A stretch of DNA of 64,000 nt from JANXYW01 sp964458665 (GTDB lineage Bacteria > Chloroflexota > Dehalococcoidia > DSTF01 > JACRBR01). Position numbers and translations under genes: made by a program. Numbering within the stretch: position 1 is the first letter of the stretch; each line of letters begins with the position of its first letter. A model generated the notes under the pieces. The model saw only the letters and a program-made list of their open reading frames with translations, did not search any database and was not told the origin of the DNA. The stretch lies in the NCBI GenBank assembly GCA_964458665.1, contig CAYWOO010000042.1, forward strand, positions 1-64,000, read 5' to 3'. This document shows positions 8,201-17,081 of this stretch, one piece after another.

Positions 8201-9127
8201 TTACTTCGGGAAGCCCTGCATGATGGTGATAATCGCCGGCCCCAGGATGACGATGAAGAGCGTCGGGAAGATAAATATCACCAGCGGGAAGAGCATCTTC
8301 ACCGGCGCCTTGTAGGCAGCCTGCTCGGCGCGCTGGCGGCGCTTCACGCGCAACTGGTCCGCTTGCACGCGAAGCACCGTGCCGACGGAAGATCCCATCG
8401 CTTCCGCCTGAATGACGGCGTTCGTGAACTGGATGAGGTCCGGCACGCCAGTGCGCTCGCCGACTTCCTTCAGCGCATCGCGGCGCGACTTGCCGAGCGC
8501 GATATCGCGCAGCGCACGAGACAGTTCGTCGGAGAACGGGCCCTTCACCTTCTCGGCGACACGCGCCAGGGCCGCATCCAGCCCGAGGCCTGCTTCCACA
8601 CAGGTGGTGATCAGGTCGAACGCGTCGGGCAGGCTCTTGATGATCGCGTTCTGGCGCGCCTTCGAGCGCGATCCGACCAGGTAAAACGGCAGATAGAAGC
8701 CGATGAACGCGACACCGCCGGCCAGGGCGATCGTCATGCCGCTGACTGACGCGCCCGACACGACCACGATCGTGATCGCCAGCGCGGCGGAGGCAACCGT
8801 AGAGACGAGCACCATGGTGAGAAAGCCCTGCATGTTCATGGGCTCGCCCGCGTAGATGAGCTTCTGCTGCACGCCGCTGAGCAGCGAACGTGGAAGCAGA
8901 CTGCCGAATCCTTCGGCGGCTCCATGCACGAACGGCGAAATGACCCGCTGGCCGAACGTCGGGTTCACAAGCGTCAGCTCGACTTCGCTGCCTCCGCGCT
9001 TGAAGCCTTCGAGGCGCTGGCGCGCGGCAGTAGCCGCCGACGACTGCCCGGACGCAGTGAGCCCCAGCAGCGCGAAGATAATTGTGCAGAAGACGGAGAA
9101 CGCGATGAGCATCGCCATCGTGTCCAT
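8201..9127 (-). CDS. tadC: Tad pilus inner-membrane protein TadC (T2SS F family)
   Basis: 308 residues. There is an N-terminal membrane segment (about 5-22), paired hydrophobic segments near 100-150, and the T2SSF cytoplasmic domain with PDAFDLITTCVEAGLGLDAAL and MGSSVGTVLRVQADQLR. A last membrane segment (about 275-300) reads FPLVIFIFPTLFIVILGPA, as is typical of TadC. It should form the platform on which the TadA ATPase drives Flp pilin assembly. It follows tadB by 2 bp, and the minus-strand leader GAGGTGTAATC supplies the ribosome-binding site. It is the last gene of the pilus operon before the hairpin at 8146. Confidence 0.93.
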   Translation of the reverse strand: MDTMAMLIAFSVFCTIIFALLGLTASGQSSAATAARQRLEGFKRGGSEVELTLVNPTFGQRVISPFVHGAAEGFGSLLPRSLLSGVQQKLIYAGEPMNMQGFLTMVLVSTVASAALAITIVVVSGASVSGMTIALAGGVAFIGFYLPFYLVGSRSKARQNAIIKSLPDAFDLITTCVEAGLGLDAALARVAEKVKGPFSDELSRALRDIALGKSRRDALKEVGERTGVPDLIQFTNAVIQAEAMGSSVGTVLRVQADQLRVKRRQRAEQAAYKAPVKMLFPLVIFIFPTLFIVILGPAIITIMQGFPK

Positions 9128-9129
9128 GA

Positions 9130-10098
9130 TTACACCTCGATGTCCAGGATGCGCTGGATGATCATTACGCCGACCGTCTCCATAATGACGGCGGCGACGA
9201 GCATGCCCTTGCCCGTGAGCGTGGTGAACAGCGGGTTGATATAGCCGGGGCTCATCACCTGGAACAGCAGGCCGACGCCGAGGGGAATCATGCCAAGAAC
9301 GATACCCGTGAGCTTCTGCTGCGCCGTCAGCGTCGCGATCTCTCCGCGGATGCGGATGCGCTCGCGCATGGTCTCGGCCACCGTGTCGAGAATCTCGCCG
9401 AGATTACCGCCGACCGTGCGCTGCACCAGGATGGCAGTCACGACGATATCCAGGTCGTAGCTGTCCGACCGCTCACTGAGCGCGAGCAGCGCCACTTCGG
9501 CGCTCGACCCGATGTTCATCTCGTGGATGGTGCGGGCCATTTCCGTCGAGATCGGGTGCGACATCTGCTCCGAGGCGGCGCTCATCGCTTGCAGCAGGCC
9601 GAAGCCGGCTTTCAGCGAGTTCGACATCATCGTTAGCGTCTCGGGGAGCTGCGAGTTGAGCTTCGCCACACGAGACGAGCGCCGATGGTTCCGGTAGAAC
9701 TTCGGCAGGTTGTAACCGATGACCGCGGCAGCGCCAGCAATGAGGAAGGCGAGCCAGCCGGACACGAGGAAGACGGGCACGATGGCGAATACGGCCGCCA
9801 TGGCAAAGCGCATGACGATGTATTCGCCGGGACGGAGCGACATGTCGGCGCGCTCCAGCTCGTGCGCCAGTTTTTCGCCCATGACGCCCGGCGCCAGGCC
9901 GGAGAACATACTCTTGCCAGTTTTCGACCCGCGCAGTGCCTGCGGGCCGGCTTCCACAACGGAGGTACCCGCCATCAGGCCTTCGAGACGGCCGCGGACG
10001 TTCGAAGACGTGACGGTGTTGCCGTAAAACGCGTAGAGCGTCACGACGATCGTGGCCATCACGGAAAGCGCGGCGACTGCTGCCAAGTAGTCGAACAT
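9130..10098 (-). CDS. tadB: Tad pilus inner-membrane protein TadB (T2SS F family)
   Basis: 322 residues. There is an N-terminal transmembrane helix (about 1-22) and a central hydrophobic pair (about 115-150). The T2SSF domain (about 165-290) carries LPETLTMMSNSLKAGFGLLQAM, then RTVGGNLGEILDTVAETMRERIRIRGEI, the TadB consensus. A C-terminal helix pair ends with IIQRILDIEV. It partners TadC in the inner-membrane platform of the Flp pilus. Start and stop abut tadA upstream (about 1 bp) and tadC downstream, so this is one transcript. Confidence 0.93.
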   Translation of the reverse strand: MFDYLAAVAALSVMATIVVTLYAFYGNTVTSSNVRGRLEGLMAGTSVVEAGPQALRGSKTGKSMFSGLAPGVMGEKLAHELERADMSLRPGEYIVMRFAMAAVFAIVPVFLVSGWLAFLIAGAAAVIGYNLPKFYRNHRRSSRVAKLNSQLPETLTMMSNSLKAGFGLLQAMSAASEQMSHPISTEMARTIHEMNIGSSAEVALLALSERSDSYDLDIVVTAILVQRTVGGNLGEILDTVAETMRERIRIRGEIATLTAQQKLTGIVLGMIPLGVGLLFQVMSPGYINPLFTTLTGKGMLVAAVIMETVGVMIIQRILDIEV

Positions 10099-10099
10099 A

Positions 10100-11470
10100 T
10101 CAGGATCCTGCCGGTGTAAACATGTCTGACGGCAGGTGAATGCCGGCGACTTCGAATTTCTCGGCGAAACGCGGCCGGATCCCCGTCGTGCGCAGCTCGC
10201 CCAGGACGCGTCCGTCCGTGTCGATGCCCGTCTGCTCGAAACGGAACAGATCTTGCATGGTCACGACCTGGCCCTCCATGCCCGAGACCTCCGCCACGCT
10301 TACGACCTTGCGCGTGCCGTCCGGGAAGCGGGCGATCTGGATCACCATATGGATGGCGGATTGCATCTGCTCGCGAATGGCCTTCACAGGCAGCTCGAAG
10401 CCGGCCATCATCACCATGTTCTCGATGCGGGCGAGGGCGTCGCGCGGCGTGTTGGCGTGGACCGTGCCCAGCGAGCCTTCGTGGCCCGTGTTCATCGCCT
10501 GCAGCATGTCGAACGCTTCCGGACCGCGGACCTCGCCGACGATGATCCGGTCGGGCCGCATACGCAGGGAGTTGCGCACGAGGTCGCGCTGCGTCACCTC
10601 GCCCTTGCCCTCCAGCGACGGTGGCCGCGCCTCCAACGTGACGATGTGACCCTGCTGGAGCTGAAGCTCCGTCGGGTCTTCGATCGTGACGATGCGCTCG
10701 GTGTCCGGAATGAACGACGACAGCGCATTGAGCATCGTCGTCTTACCGGAGCCCGTACCGCCGGAGATGAGGATGTTCAGCTTGGCCTGCACGCAGGCCC
10801 GGAAGAACTCGGCGAGCTCGTTCGTCAGTGCGCCGGTGGCGACCAGGTCGCTAAAGGTCATCTTGTCGGCGCGGAACTTCCGGATCGTGATCGTCGGGCT
10901 CTTGGGGGCGACGGGAGGAATGATCACGTTGACACGCGAGCCGTCCGCGAGACGCGCGTCCACCATCGGCGACGATTCGTCGACGCGGCGGCCGAGCGGC
11001 GCGACGATGCGCTCCACGATCCGCATGATGTGCTGGTCGTCGCGGAAGCGCACCGAACTCAAGTAGAGCCGGCCTTCCTTTTCGTAGAAGACGGTGTCCG
11101 GGTGATTCACCATGATTTCTGAAATGCTGCCGTCACGAAGCAGCGGCTCCAGCGGTCCGAGGCCAAGAACTTCGTCAGCGACGGCGGAGACCAACTCGTC
11201 GCGCGTCGTGCCGACGATGCCCGGCATCTCCTGGGCGATCAGCGTGCGCGCTGCCTGCTCGACGGCTTCGCGCGCCTTGTCCTTGCCCAGACCTTCAAGC
11301 TTGTTCGGGTCCAACTCCTCGATGAGGCGCTGGTGAAGCGTGAACTTCAACTCGTTGAGGGCGACGACGTTCTGCGACAGCTGGCCTGGCCGCGAGGCGG
11401 CATTGTTCGAACCGCCACCTGTGACGCCGCCCGCCTGGATCTTTCGCGCCTGCCACTGGAACTGAGTCAT
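10100..11470 (-). CDS. tadA: Tad pilus assembly ATPase TadA/CpaF
   Basis: 456 residues of the secretion-ATPase (VirB11/PilT-like) family. The N-terminal part carries LHQRLIEELDPNKLEGL and VADEVLGLGPLEPLL. The Walker A motif is SGGTGSGKTT (about residue 238), followed by the Asp box (IVTIEDPTELQLQ), Walker B (RPDRIIVGEVRGPEAFDMLQAMNTGHEGS) and a His box. It hydrolyses ATP to power pilin extrusion by TadB/TadC. It begins with ATG after AGGAG in the leader CGAACGTAGGAGA, nearly identical to the cpaE leader. No regulatory domain or truncation is seen. Confidence 0.95.
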   Translation of the reverse strand: MTQFQWQARKIQAGGVTGGGSNNAASRPGQLSQNVVALNELKFTLHQRLIEELDPNKLEGLGKDKAREAVEQAARTLIAQEMPGIVGTTRDELVSAVADEVLGLGPLEPLLRDGSISEIMVNHPDTVFYEKEGRLYLSSVRFRDDQHIMRIVERIVAPLGRRVDESSPMVDARLADGSRVNVIIPPVAPKSPTITIRKFRADKMTFSDLVATGALTNELAEFFRACVQAKLNILISGGTGSGKTTMLNALSSFIPDTERIVTIEDPTELQLQQGHIVTLEARPPSLEGKGEVTQRDLVRNSLRMRPDRIIVGEVRGPEAFDMLQAMNTGHEGSLGTVHANTPRDALARIENMVMMAGFELPVKAIREQMQSAIHMVIQIARFPDGTRKVVSVAEVSGMEGQVVTMQDLFRFEQTGIDTDGRVLGELRTTGIRPRFAEKFEVAGIHLPSDMFTPAGS

Positions 11471-11494
11471 GCTACGTTCTCCTACGTTCGCTTA

Positions 11495-12688
11495 TCAGGC
11501 GGAGCGGCCGAGGACCCTGTCGAGGAACCCCCGCTTCTCTTGCCTGGTGCCAGTGAGCGCGTGCGCCAGTTCGATGATGGCGCGCGAGACGCGGGCATAC
11601 GGCTTCGCCACGACGATCGGCTGGCCGAGTTGCGTGCTGCTCGAGACGCTGAGATCGTGTGGGATGCGCCAGAAGACGTCGTACTCCAGCACGCGCGAGA
11701 CATCCTCCTCGCGAAGGCTGTTCGCCGCCGTCGAGTGGTTGATCATCAACTTGACCTTGTCTTCGGAAACACCGGCGGCGCGCAGCATCTCCAGCGCCAA
11801 CGCGGTGTCCTTAATACTGGCGATGTCCATGCTCGTCACCAGGAGGATCAGATTGGCCAGCTCCAGCGTCGCCGCGATCAACTCGTTGAACGTGCCCGGC
11901 GTGTCAATGACAACGTAGTCGTGCGTCTGCGCCAGCAGCTCAACGATTCGCTCGATGTGCTGCGGCGTCATGTTGCGCCATTCGGTAGGGTGCAGCGGCG
12001 CCGGCAGAATCGACACGCCGCTGTGGTGCTTAACCAGGAAGTCGCGGATCTTGTCGCGGTCGATGTCGTCGATCTTGCGCGCCACGTCGGCGATGCTCAT
12101 CTCGACCGCGACGTCCATCATGATCGCGACATCGCCAAATCGCGTGTCCATATCCAGCAGGCAGACGTTCGCGCCGGTCATTTTGGCCAGGGTCACCGCC
12201 AGGTTGGTGGAGATGGTGGTCTTACCGATGCCGCCCTTGGCGCCGAATACGGTGATCACGGTGCCACGAGCGGCGGCCTCGCTGGTCAGGCCGTCGGCGC
12301 GCAGGCGCTTCTTCTCTTCCTGCTCCAGCACTCCGTACACGGCGCGGCTGAGGTCTTCCGGCTTCAGCGGCTTGACCAGATAGTCGCGGGCCCCGGCCAC
12401 CATGGCGCGGCGGACGGACTGCGCATCGGCCAGCGACGAATACACAATCGTCGGGATGCCCGGCGCGACGTCGGCGAGCGATTCGATCGTCTGGAGCGCA
12501 AGGGCGACGGGCTCTTCGACGGACACCAGGAAGACGTCCGACGGACGCTCCTTCGCGACCGTCACCGCTTCGACGCCGTATCCGCCTTCGCCCACGACCG
12601 TGAAGTGGGCAATCTGAACGGCGCGCTTCGTCTCGGCCCGACTTCCGAGGTCCGGGTCTACGGTGACGACTTCTGGATTTCTCGCCAT
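11495..12688 (-). CDS. cpaE: CpaE/TadZ-like pilus localisation ATPase with pseudo-receiver domain
   Basis: 397 residues. Residues 1-125 have the response-regulator fold. The phospho-acceptor Asp position reads FLVSVEEP, so no acidic residue is available; the Lys and Tyr of the signalling face remain (DYLVKPLKP). This is a pseudo-receiver, typical of CpaE/TadZ. Residues 145-390 form a MinD/ParA-type ATPase with the deviant Walker A GAKGGIGKTT, switch LLDMDTRFGDVA and YVVIDTPGTFNEL. Known role of the family: polar placement of the Tad machine. It lies 53 bp after cpaB and 24 bp before tadA. Confidence 0.92.
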   Translation of the reverse strand: MARNPEVVTVDPDLGSRAETKRAVQIAHFTVVGEGGYGVEAVTVAKERPSDVFLVSVEEPVALALQTIESLADVAPGIPTIVYSSLADAQSVRRAMVAGARDYLVKPLKPEDLSRAVYGVLEQEEKKRLRADGLTSEAAARGTVITVFGAKGGIGKTTISTNLAVTLAKMTGANVCLLDMDTRFGDVAIMMDVAVEMSIADVARKIDDIDRDKIRDFLVKHHSGVSILPAPLHPTEWRNMTPQHIERIVELLAQTHDYVVIDTPGTFNELIAATLELANLILLVTSMDIASIKDTALALEMLRAAGVSEDKVKLMINHSTAANSLREEDVSRVLEYDVFWRIPHDLSVSSSTQLGQPIVVAKPYARVSRAIIELAHALTGTRQEKRGFLDRVLGRSA

Positions 12689-12741
12689 CGACTACGTCTC
12701 CTACGTTCGCCTGAACGCCCGATCCTCGGTCCCGTTCTCTC

Positions 12742-13632
12742 TTAGCGCTTGTATCCGTCCGGCTTCAGCGCATCCGGAAGCGCGCTGATGGCGTCGATGG
12801 GAAGCAGTTCCGGCTGTGTCACGATGACGTAGCCGCTATCCGGCGTGTCCTGGTCGCCGACACCACGGGCGGTGAGGCGCAGCTTGCCACCCGCCTCGGC
12901 GAGGAACAGGATCTGCGCCTGCTCCGGCGTCAGGAGCATCGTGACGGTCGAAGCATCCGGGACGGCCACGGCGTCGCTCGCAGCGACGGGGTTGGTCGAT
13001 CCAGGCGCCAGAACCGGCGCGCCGGCTGTCACGGTCGGGTTTGTGTTGGTAGTCGTGACAGGCCCGGACGGCACGATCGTCTGCGCGACCGCCACGACCT
13101 GGATGTTCCTGAGCAGTGTCTTCGACACCACCACGCGGTCCGAGCAGCAGGCCCAAACGATGTCCACCCAGTCGCCCGGGAGGATCAGGCCGCCCGCATT
13201 ACCCACCTGCGACGCCGAGATCGACATAGCACGCTTGCCGGTGGGGACGACGTACGAGAGCGCGGCGTTGGCGATTGGTCGCGATGTGTCGATGACCGCG
13301 CTGCCGACGAGCTGCTGGTTCACCTCCACCGGGAATTTGGTGACCTTGCCCACGGCCGTGCTGATGTCGCCATACGCGCCTACGGCGACGCTGTTCAGCG
13401 GCACGCTCTTCACTTCCAGCATCGCGGCCGTGATGGTCGTCCGCTCCTTGATCGGGATCTTCGCGACGACGACCTGCTGGTCGCCCGCGGAGACCGTCGT
13501 CGAGGTCGACGTGTCGTTGGCCGAAATCTTCGCGTAGACCAGCGCCGCGCTGAGTCCAGCGAGAAGAATCGCCACCAACAGGAAGCGCCGGTTCGTCCGG
13601 CCCTGTGCACCACTCGCAGCTCTCTGTGCCAT
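12742..13632 (-). CDS. cpaB: Flp pilus assembly protein CpaB/RcpC (SAF domain)
   Basis: 296 residues. A basic N-terminus is followed by one membrane helix (about 14-34; FLLVAILLAGLSAALVYA). The SAF domain (about 50-120; VVVAKIPIKERTTITAAMLEVKSVPL) is typical of CpaB. The C-terminal RcpC region (about 120-270) holds a Thr/Asn/Pro-rich insert. In diderms CpaB works with the CpaC secretin; no secretin gene is seen here, consistent with a single-membrane cell. AGGGG precedes the ATG. It is the first of the pilus structural genes, downstream of the ECF sigma gene. Confidence 0.9.
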   Translation of the reverse strand: MAQRAASGAQGRTNRRFLLVAILLAGLSAALVYAKISANDTSTSTTVSAGDQQVVVAKIPIKERTTITAAMLEVKSVPLNSVAVGAYGDISTAVGKVTKFPVEVNQQLVGSAVIDTSRPIANAALSYVVPTGKRAMSISASQVGNAGGLILPGDWVDIVWACCSDRVVVSKTLLRNIQVVAVAQTIVPSGPVTTTNTNPTVTAGAPVLAPGSTNPVAASDAVAVPDASTVTMLLTPEQAQILFLAEAGGKLRLTARGVGDQDTPDSGYVIVTQPELLPIDAISALPDALKPDGYKR

Positions 13633-13794
13633 GGTTCATCCCCTATGTCGGAATCAGGCCCGGAGGCCAAGACGCTGTATAGGTATCGGCGCGACGCCGC
13701 CCTGCTTTACGACCCTGTGTAGATTCCGGGCGCCTGCTCGCCCACTTTGCGCCAGTCATCGGGTCCGCCGAACGGCCGGAGGCGCATCTGTACG

Positions 13795-14370
13795 TCAGGC
13801 GGCGGGATCCAGCAGCTTCATTTGCTTTCGCAGCGAATTGAGCGCACGGTGCTGAATGACGCGGATCGCCGCGACACTCTTACCGATAATCTCGGCCACT
13901 TCCTTGTAATCCAAATCCTCAATGAACCGGAGGATGATCACCTGACGCTGCTCCTCGCGGAGCTTCAGAATCGCCTCGCGTACGAGCTCTTCCTCGGCCG
14001 TCTGCTGGTACGACCACTCCGGATCCCGGCGCTCTTTCGTGTCCACAATGCCATCGTGCAGCTCCGACGAATCGCGTTTGGAGCGCAGGTAGCTGACGCC
14101 GAGGTTGTGGGCGATGCGGAGCAGCCAAGAAACGAACGGAGCGCCGCGCACCTGGTAGCGCTCGATGGCCTCCCACGCCCGCAGGAACGCCTGCGCGGTG
14201 AGGTCCTCAGCTTCGGCGGCGTTGCCCACCATGTAGTAGATATGACGGTAGACGCGTACGACGTGGCGGTCGTACAGTTCGCCGAACGCCTCCTGGTCGC
14301 GCCGGATCGCCCGCAGCACAAGCGGCGTATCGTCATTCGCGCGCGGTACCGCTGTGTTCGCACTGACCAT
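13795..14370 (-). CDS. ECF-type RNA polymerase sigma factor
   Basis: 191 residues with the two domains of extracytoplasmic-function sigma factors. Region 2 (about 25-95) has FGELYDRHVVRVYRHIYYMV, then EDLTAQAFLRAWEAIERY and SWLLRIAHNLGVSYLRSK. Region 4 (about 130-185) has LREEQRQVIILRFIEDLDYKEVAEIIGKS and an HTH ending VIQHRALNSLRKQM. No anti-sigma gene is adjacent. It lies in the same orientation as, and 162 bp upstream of, cpaB, so it may drive the pilus operon and itself. GGAGC lies upstream of the ATG. Confidence 0.92.
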   Translation of the reverse strand: MVSANTAVPRANDDTPLVLRAIRRDQEAFGELYDRHVVRVYRHIYYMVGNAAEAEDLTAQAFLRAWEAIERYQVRGAPFVSWLLRIAHNLGVSYLRSKRDSSELHDGIVDTKERRDPEWSYQQTAEEELVREAILKLREEQRQVIILRFIEDLDYKEVAEIIGKSVAAIRVIQHRALNSLRKQMKLLDPAA

Positions 14371-14542
14371 CTAGCGCTCCGCTCCAGGCCGGCGGGCCGT
14401 ACTCAGTTGGGCCTTCGGGGCGCCCGGGGAACCGCCGCGCGTTCCCCTACGGGTGCTCCCGCATTTCCCACATGAAGATCGGCATCCCGATGCGACCGCT
14501 TTAGGGTTAGACGCCTGAGGGGCGGAACTCTTACAGGAAGGG

Positions 14543-16501
14543 CTAGCTGGCCTGGGCGTCCAGATCCGGAGAGTCCTCCGGGGGCGCAGCGTGCGGCGCC
14601 TCCTCCCGCGGCCATATCACGCCAAGACCCGACGCCGAGGCGGGCGCGGTCGACGGACGCGGACCGATCGGACGAGGCGCGTCCGGATCGCGCAGGATGT
14701 TCGGCACCGGCGTTGGCGGTTCGTCTTCCGTTGGCGGCGGCGGCTCCGCCCAAAGCCTGAACTCGAAGCGGTGTTCGCCGATGTCCAGCGTGTCGCCCGG
14801 CTGAAGGATCGTCCAGCCGCCCGAGACACCATCCGCGGCGATATCGCTCAGCCGCGACATCTTGTGCACCATGAGATGCTCGTCGCGCACCCAAATCCGC
14901 GCTTCCTCGCCCGCCAACGATGGGTCGTTGATTCGGACAGCGCACCGCGCGGCCGAGCCAATGATCACGGGCTTGCCGCCCACGACGTACTCAGTGCCAA
15001 GCAGCAAACCGCCGCGTGACACCAGCACACCCATCGGTTCGCCCACCTCCTCCACGGCGACCGCCGGCAATTCGTTCACCGTCTCTTCTGCACGCGGTTC
15101 GAGGTTGCGGTGGCGTGCCACCCAGGGCGTGATGCGCTGATCGGCGGCCGGCCCGCTAATCGTGATGTCGCCCGCACTTCGCCGCAGCCGCATGACCACC
15201 GTTCCCGCCAGGAACAGCACGACGAGCAACGCCACGCCGCCAGCGATGGGCAGGAGCGGCAGCCTGGAGCTGGAGCCGCTGCTCGTCGGCGGCGGGGCGG
15301 CAATCGTCGACGTAAACGACACCGCTGGCGAATCAAACGTCCGCGTGCCGGCGACGACGCCGGCCTTCAGCGTGTGCGATGCCGCGCCGTAGGCGTGTGG
15401 ATCGAACGTGAACTCGTAGGGGGCCTTCGCAGTCTCAAAGACGTTGACGCCATCGACGTAGAACGCGACCCGCGTCAGCCCCTGTGTCGCATCGAACACC
15501 GCCATGACCACACGCGCTTGACTGAGGGACTCGCCTTCGGTGATGCCCGTGAGCACGACGGCGATCGGCGGTGGCGCAAACGCTGCTCCCGGCTTGAACG
15601 TCGCCTGTGCGGTCGCCTTTGTTCCGCCCGCGTCCAGTGTGATCGTGACGGGCGTATCGGCGCTGGCGGGCGCCGCGCTCGCGTCGAAGGTGACGATGAA
15701 CTGGCTTGTCAGCAGCTCTCCAATCGAAGCGAAGAGACCGGTAAGGTCTGTCGCCTTCGGCGCTTCCAGGTAGCGGCCCCTCGAGGATGTCGCGAGCTGC
15801 GTGAGGTAGGCCTGGTCAATTCCCTTGCCCTCGCCGATGGCGAAGAACGGCACGCCGGCGCTCGTCGCCGCGGTGAGCGCCTGGTCGCGCGTAGTCTTCA
15901 GCTTGACGCCGTCCTGCGCGCCGTCGCTGAGCAGAATGATCGCGCGGCGTGTCGAGCCCGAACCGGATGTGCCCGACTTGAACGCCGCCGCGGCCGTAGC
16001 GTCGTAGAGCGCCGTGTTGCCCTTGGCAGCCAGCCCATCGATCGCGGAGTTCACGTTCCCGCGCTCGATCGTGTAGTCCTGCACCAGCTTGACGGTGTCT
16101 GCGAAGCTCATCACAGCCACGCGGTCGTTGGGCGCAAGCTGCTGCACAAGACCCTTGGCCGCCTCCTTCGACTGCTTCATGGGCTCGCCCGCCATGCTGC
16201 CGCTCACGTCCATGAGCAAGAGCACGTCCAGCGGCGCGTTCTGGCTGGAGGCGAGGTCGGCCGACAGGATTGGCGCCGGCGTGCCACCGACGGTAGCGGC
16301 AAAATTCGTCGCGGTCAGGCTCTTGATGTCGAACACACCGGCGGCATCAATGTTCACCACCGCGCGGGCGGACGGATAATCACCGGCAGCAATGCTCGCG
16401 ATGTCGGCGCGCAGCGACGAGGGCTGTTGTGCGTGTGCCACGGTCACCGTTGCACCCATCACGGCGATCGCCACGATGCTCAGCAGCCACTTCACGCGCA
16501 T
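14543..16501 (-). CDS. secreted/membrane VWA-domain protein with C-terminal FHA domain
   Basis: 652 residues from ATG 16501, preceded by GAGGGAAG (an ATG 39 bp further up lacks a site). A signal peptide covers residues 1-25 (WLLSIVAIAVMGATVTVAHA). A VWA domain (about 85-270) has an intact MIDAS, LLLMDVSGSMAG, and ALYDATAAA. An Ig-like bacterial domain follows (about 300-410). One transmembrane helix lies near 430-452 and ends in RLRR. A forkhead-associated domain (about 505-595) carries IIGSAARCAVRINDPSLAGEEARI. The VWA should bind an extracellular ligand; the FHA would bind a phosphothreonine protein in the cytoplasm. It is upstream of the ECF sigma gene on the same strand and divergent from an AAA ATPase, so a role in pilus control is possible. 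Confidence 0.85.
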   Translation of the reverse strand: MRVKWLLSIVAIAVMGATVTVAHAQQPSSLRADIASIAAGDYPSARAVVNIDAAGVFDIKSLTATNFAATVGGTPAPILSADLASSQNAPLDVLLLMDVSGSMAGEPMKQSKEAAKGLVQQLAPNDRVAVMSFADTVKLVQDYTIERGNVNSAIDGLAAKGNTALYDATAAAAFKSGTSGSGSTRRAIILLSDGAQDGVKLKTTRDQALTAATSAGVPFFAIGEGKGIDQAYLTQLATSSRGRYLEAPKATDLTGLFASIGELLTSQFIVTFDASAAPASADTPVTITLDAGGTKATAQATFKPGAAFAPPPIAVVLTGITEGESLSQARVVMAVFDATQGLTRVAFYVDGVNVFETAKAPYEFTFDPHAYGAASHTLKAGVVAGTRTFDSPAVSFTSTIAAPPPTSSGSSSRLPLLPIAGGVALLVVLFLAGTVVMRLRRSAGDITISGPAADQRITPWVARHRNLEPRAEETVNELPAVAVEEVGEPMGVLVSRGGLLLGTEYVVGGKPVIIGSAARCAVRINDPSLAGEEARIWVRDEHLMVHKMSRLSDIAADGVSGGWTILQPGDTLDIGEHRFEFRLWAEPPPPTEDEPPTPVPNILRDPDAPRPIGPRPSTAPASASGLGVIWPREEAPHAAPPEDSPDLDAQAS

Positions 16502-17081
16502 GATCTTCCCTCGATTGGCAGACCACCGGGTGTGCCCCAACGGCCGCGTTCTTGACGCCGACTATTTGCGTCCCAACCCCTTGACAGCGATGACCGCCGG
16601 TGTCAGAATCGACCCACCCTGGCGGAGGCGTCCGCGTAGGACGCCGGGTGGAGCCGACAGGTACATCGCTCTCACAGAACTATCGACCAATTGCGCGCCG
16701 TGCTGAGCGGCCGCAGCGCGCCAGGCACGGACGCAGGCGAGCCCGTCCAAGTTTGATCCGCGCGCCTTCAGGCCGCGCGAGCATCGGCCTCCCGCTGCGG
16801 TGGGAGTTGAACGTGGGGCCACGGGCCCGGGGGACGGCTGTTCAGGAGGCGGGGCCTGACTGACGCCCTCTGGCCCGAACCCGTCTTCCATTGATCAGTC
16901 CCCAAAAAGCTCAGTCCCGAGCTTCCTCAGTCATATATCCAGCTTTGACCACCAGAACCGATACTCCTATCGGAGGACACCGGGGGGGGCCGCTGCTCGT
17001 CCCGCGTCCGTGCGACCGCCAGACGTCAGGCTCAGGAGCACATGTGACCGGGATAGCCTGCTTCAACGTGAAGGAGCCGCG
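16502..17081. other. 580-bp divergent intergenic region
   Basis: No credible protein gene is visible. It holds a plus-strand promoter-like TTGACA-N17-CAGAAT at 16581-16609, far from any plus-strand gene, then a GC-rich stretch that could be a long leader or a non-coding RNA. On the minus strand AAGCTC-loop-GAGCTT followed by Ts (about 16906-16926) resembles a small terminator. None of these can be assigned with confidence. Confidence 0.4.
16945..16973 (+). promoter_or_regulatory. candidate promoter of the AAA ATPase gene
   Basis: TTGACC and TATCGG are separated by 17 nt, giving a leader of about 100 nt before the ATG at 17082. The -10 lies in a small hairpin (CCGATA-CTCC-TATCGG). Confidence 0.4.

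Noticed and set aside
16562..16891. Minus-strand frame of 109 codons
   Set aside because: Pro/Gly/Arg-rich composition typical of chance frames in GC-rich spacer; no start signal.
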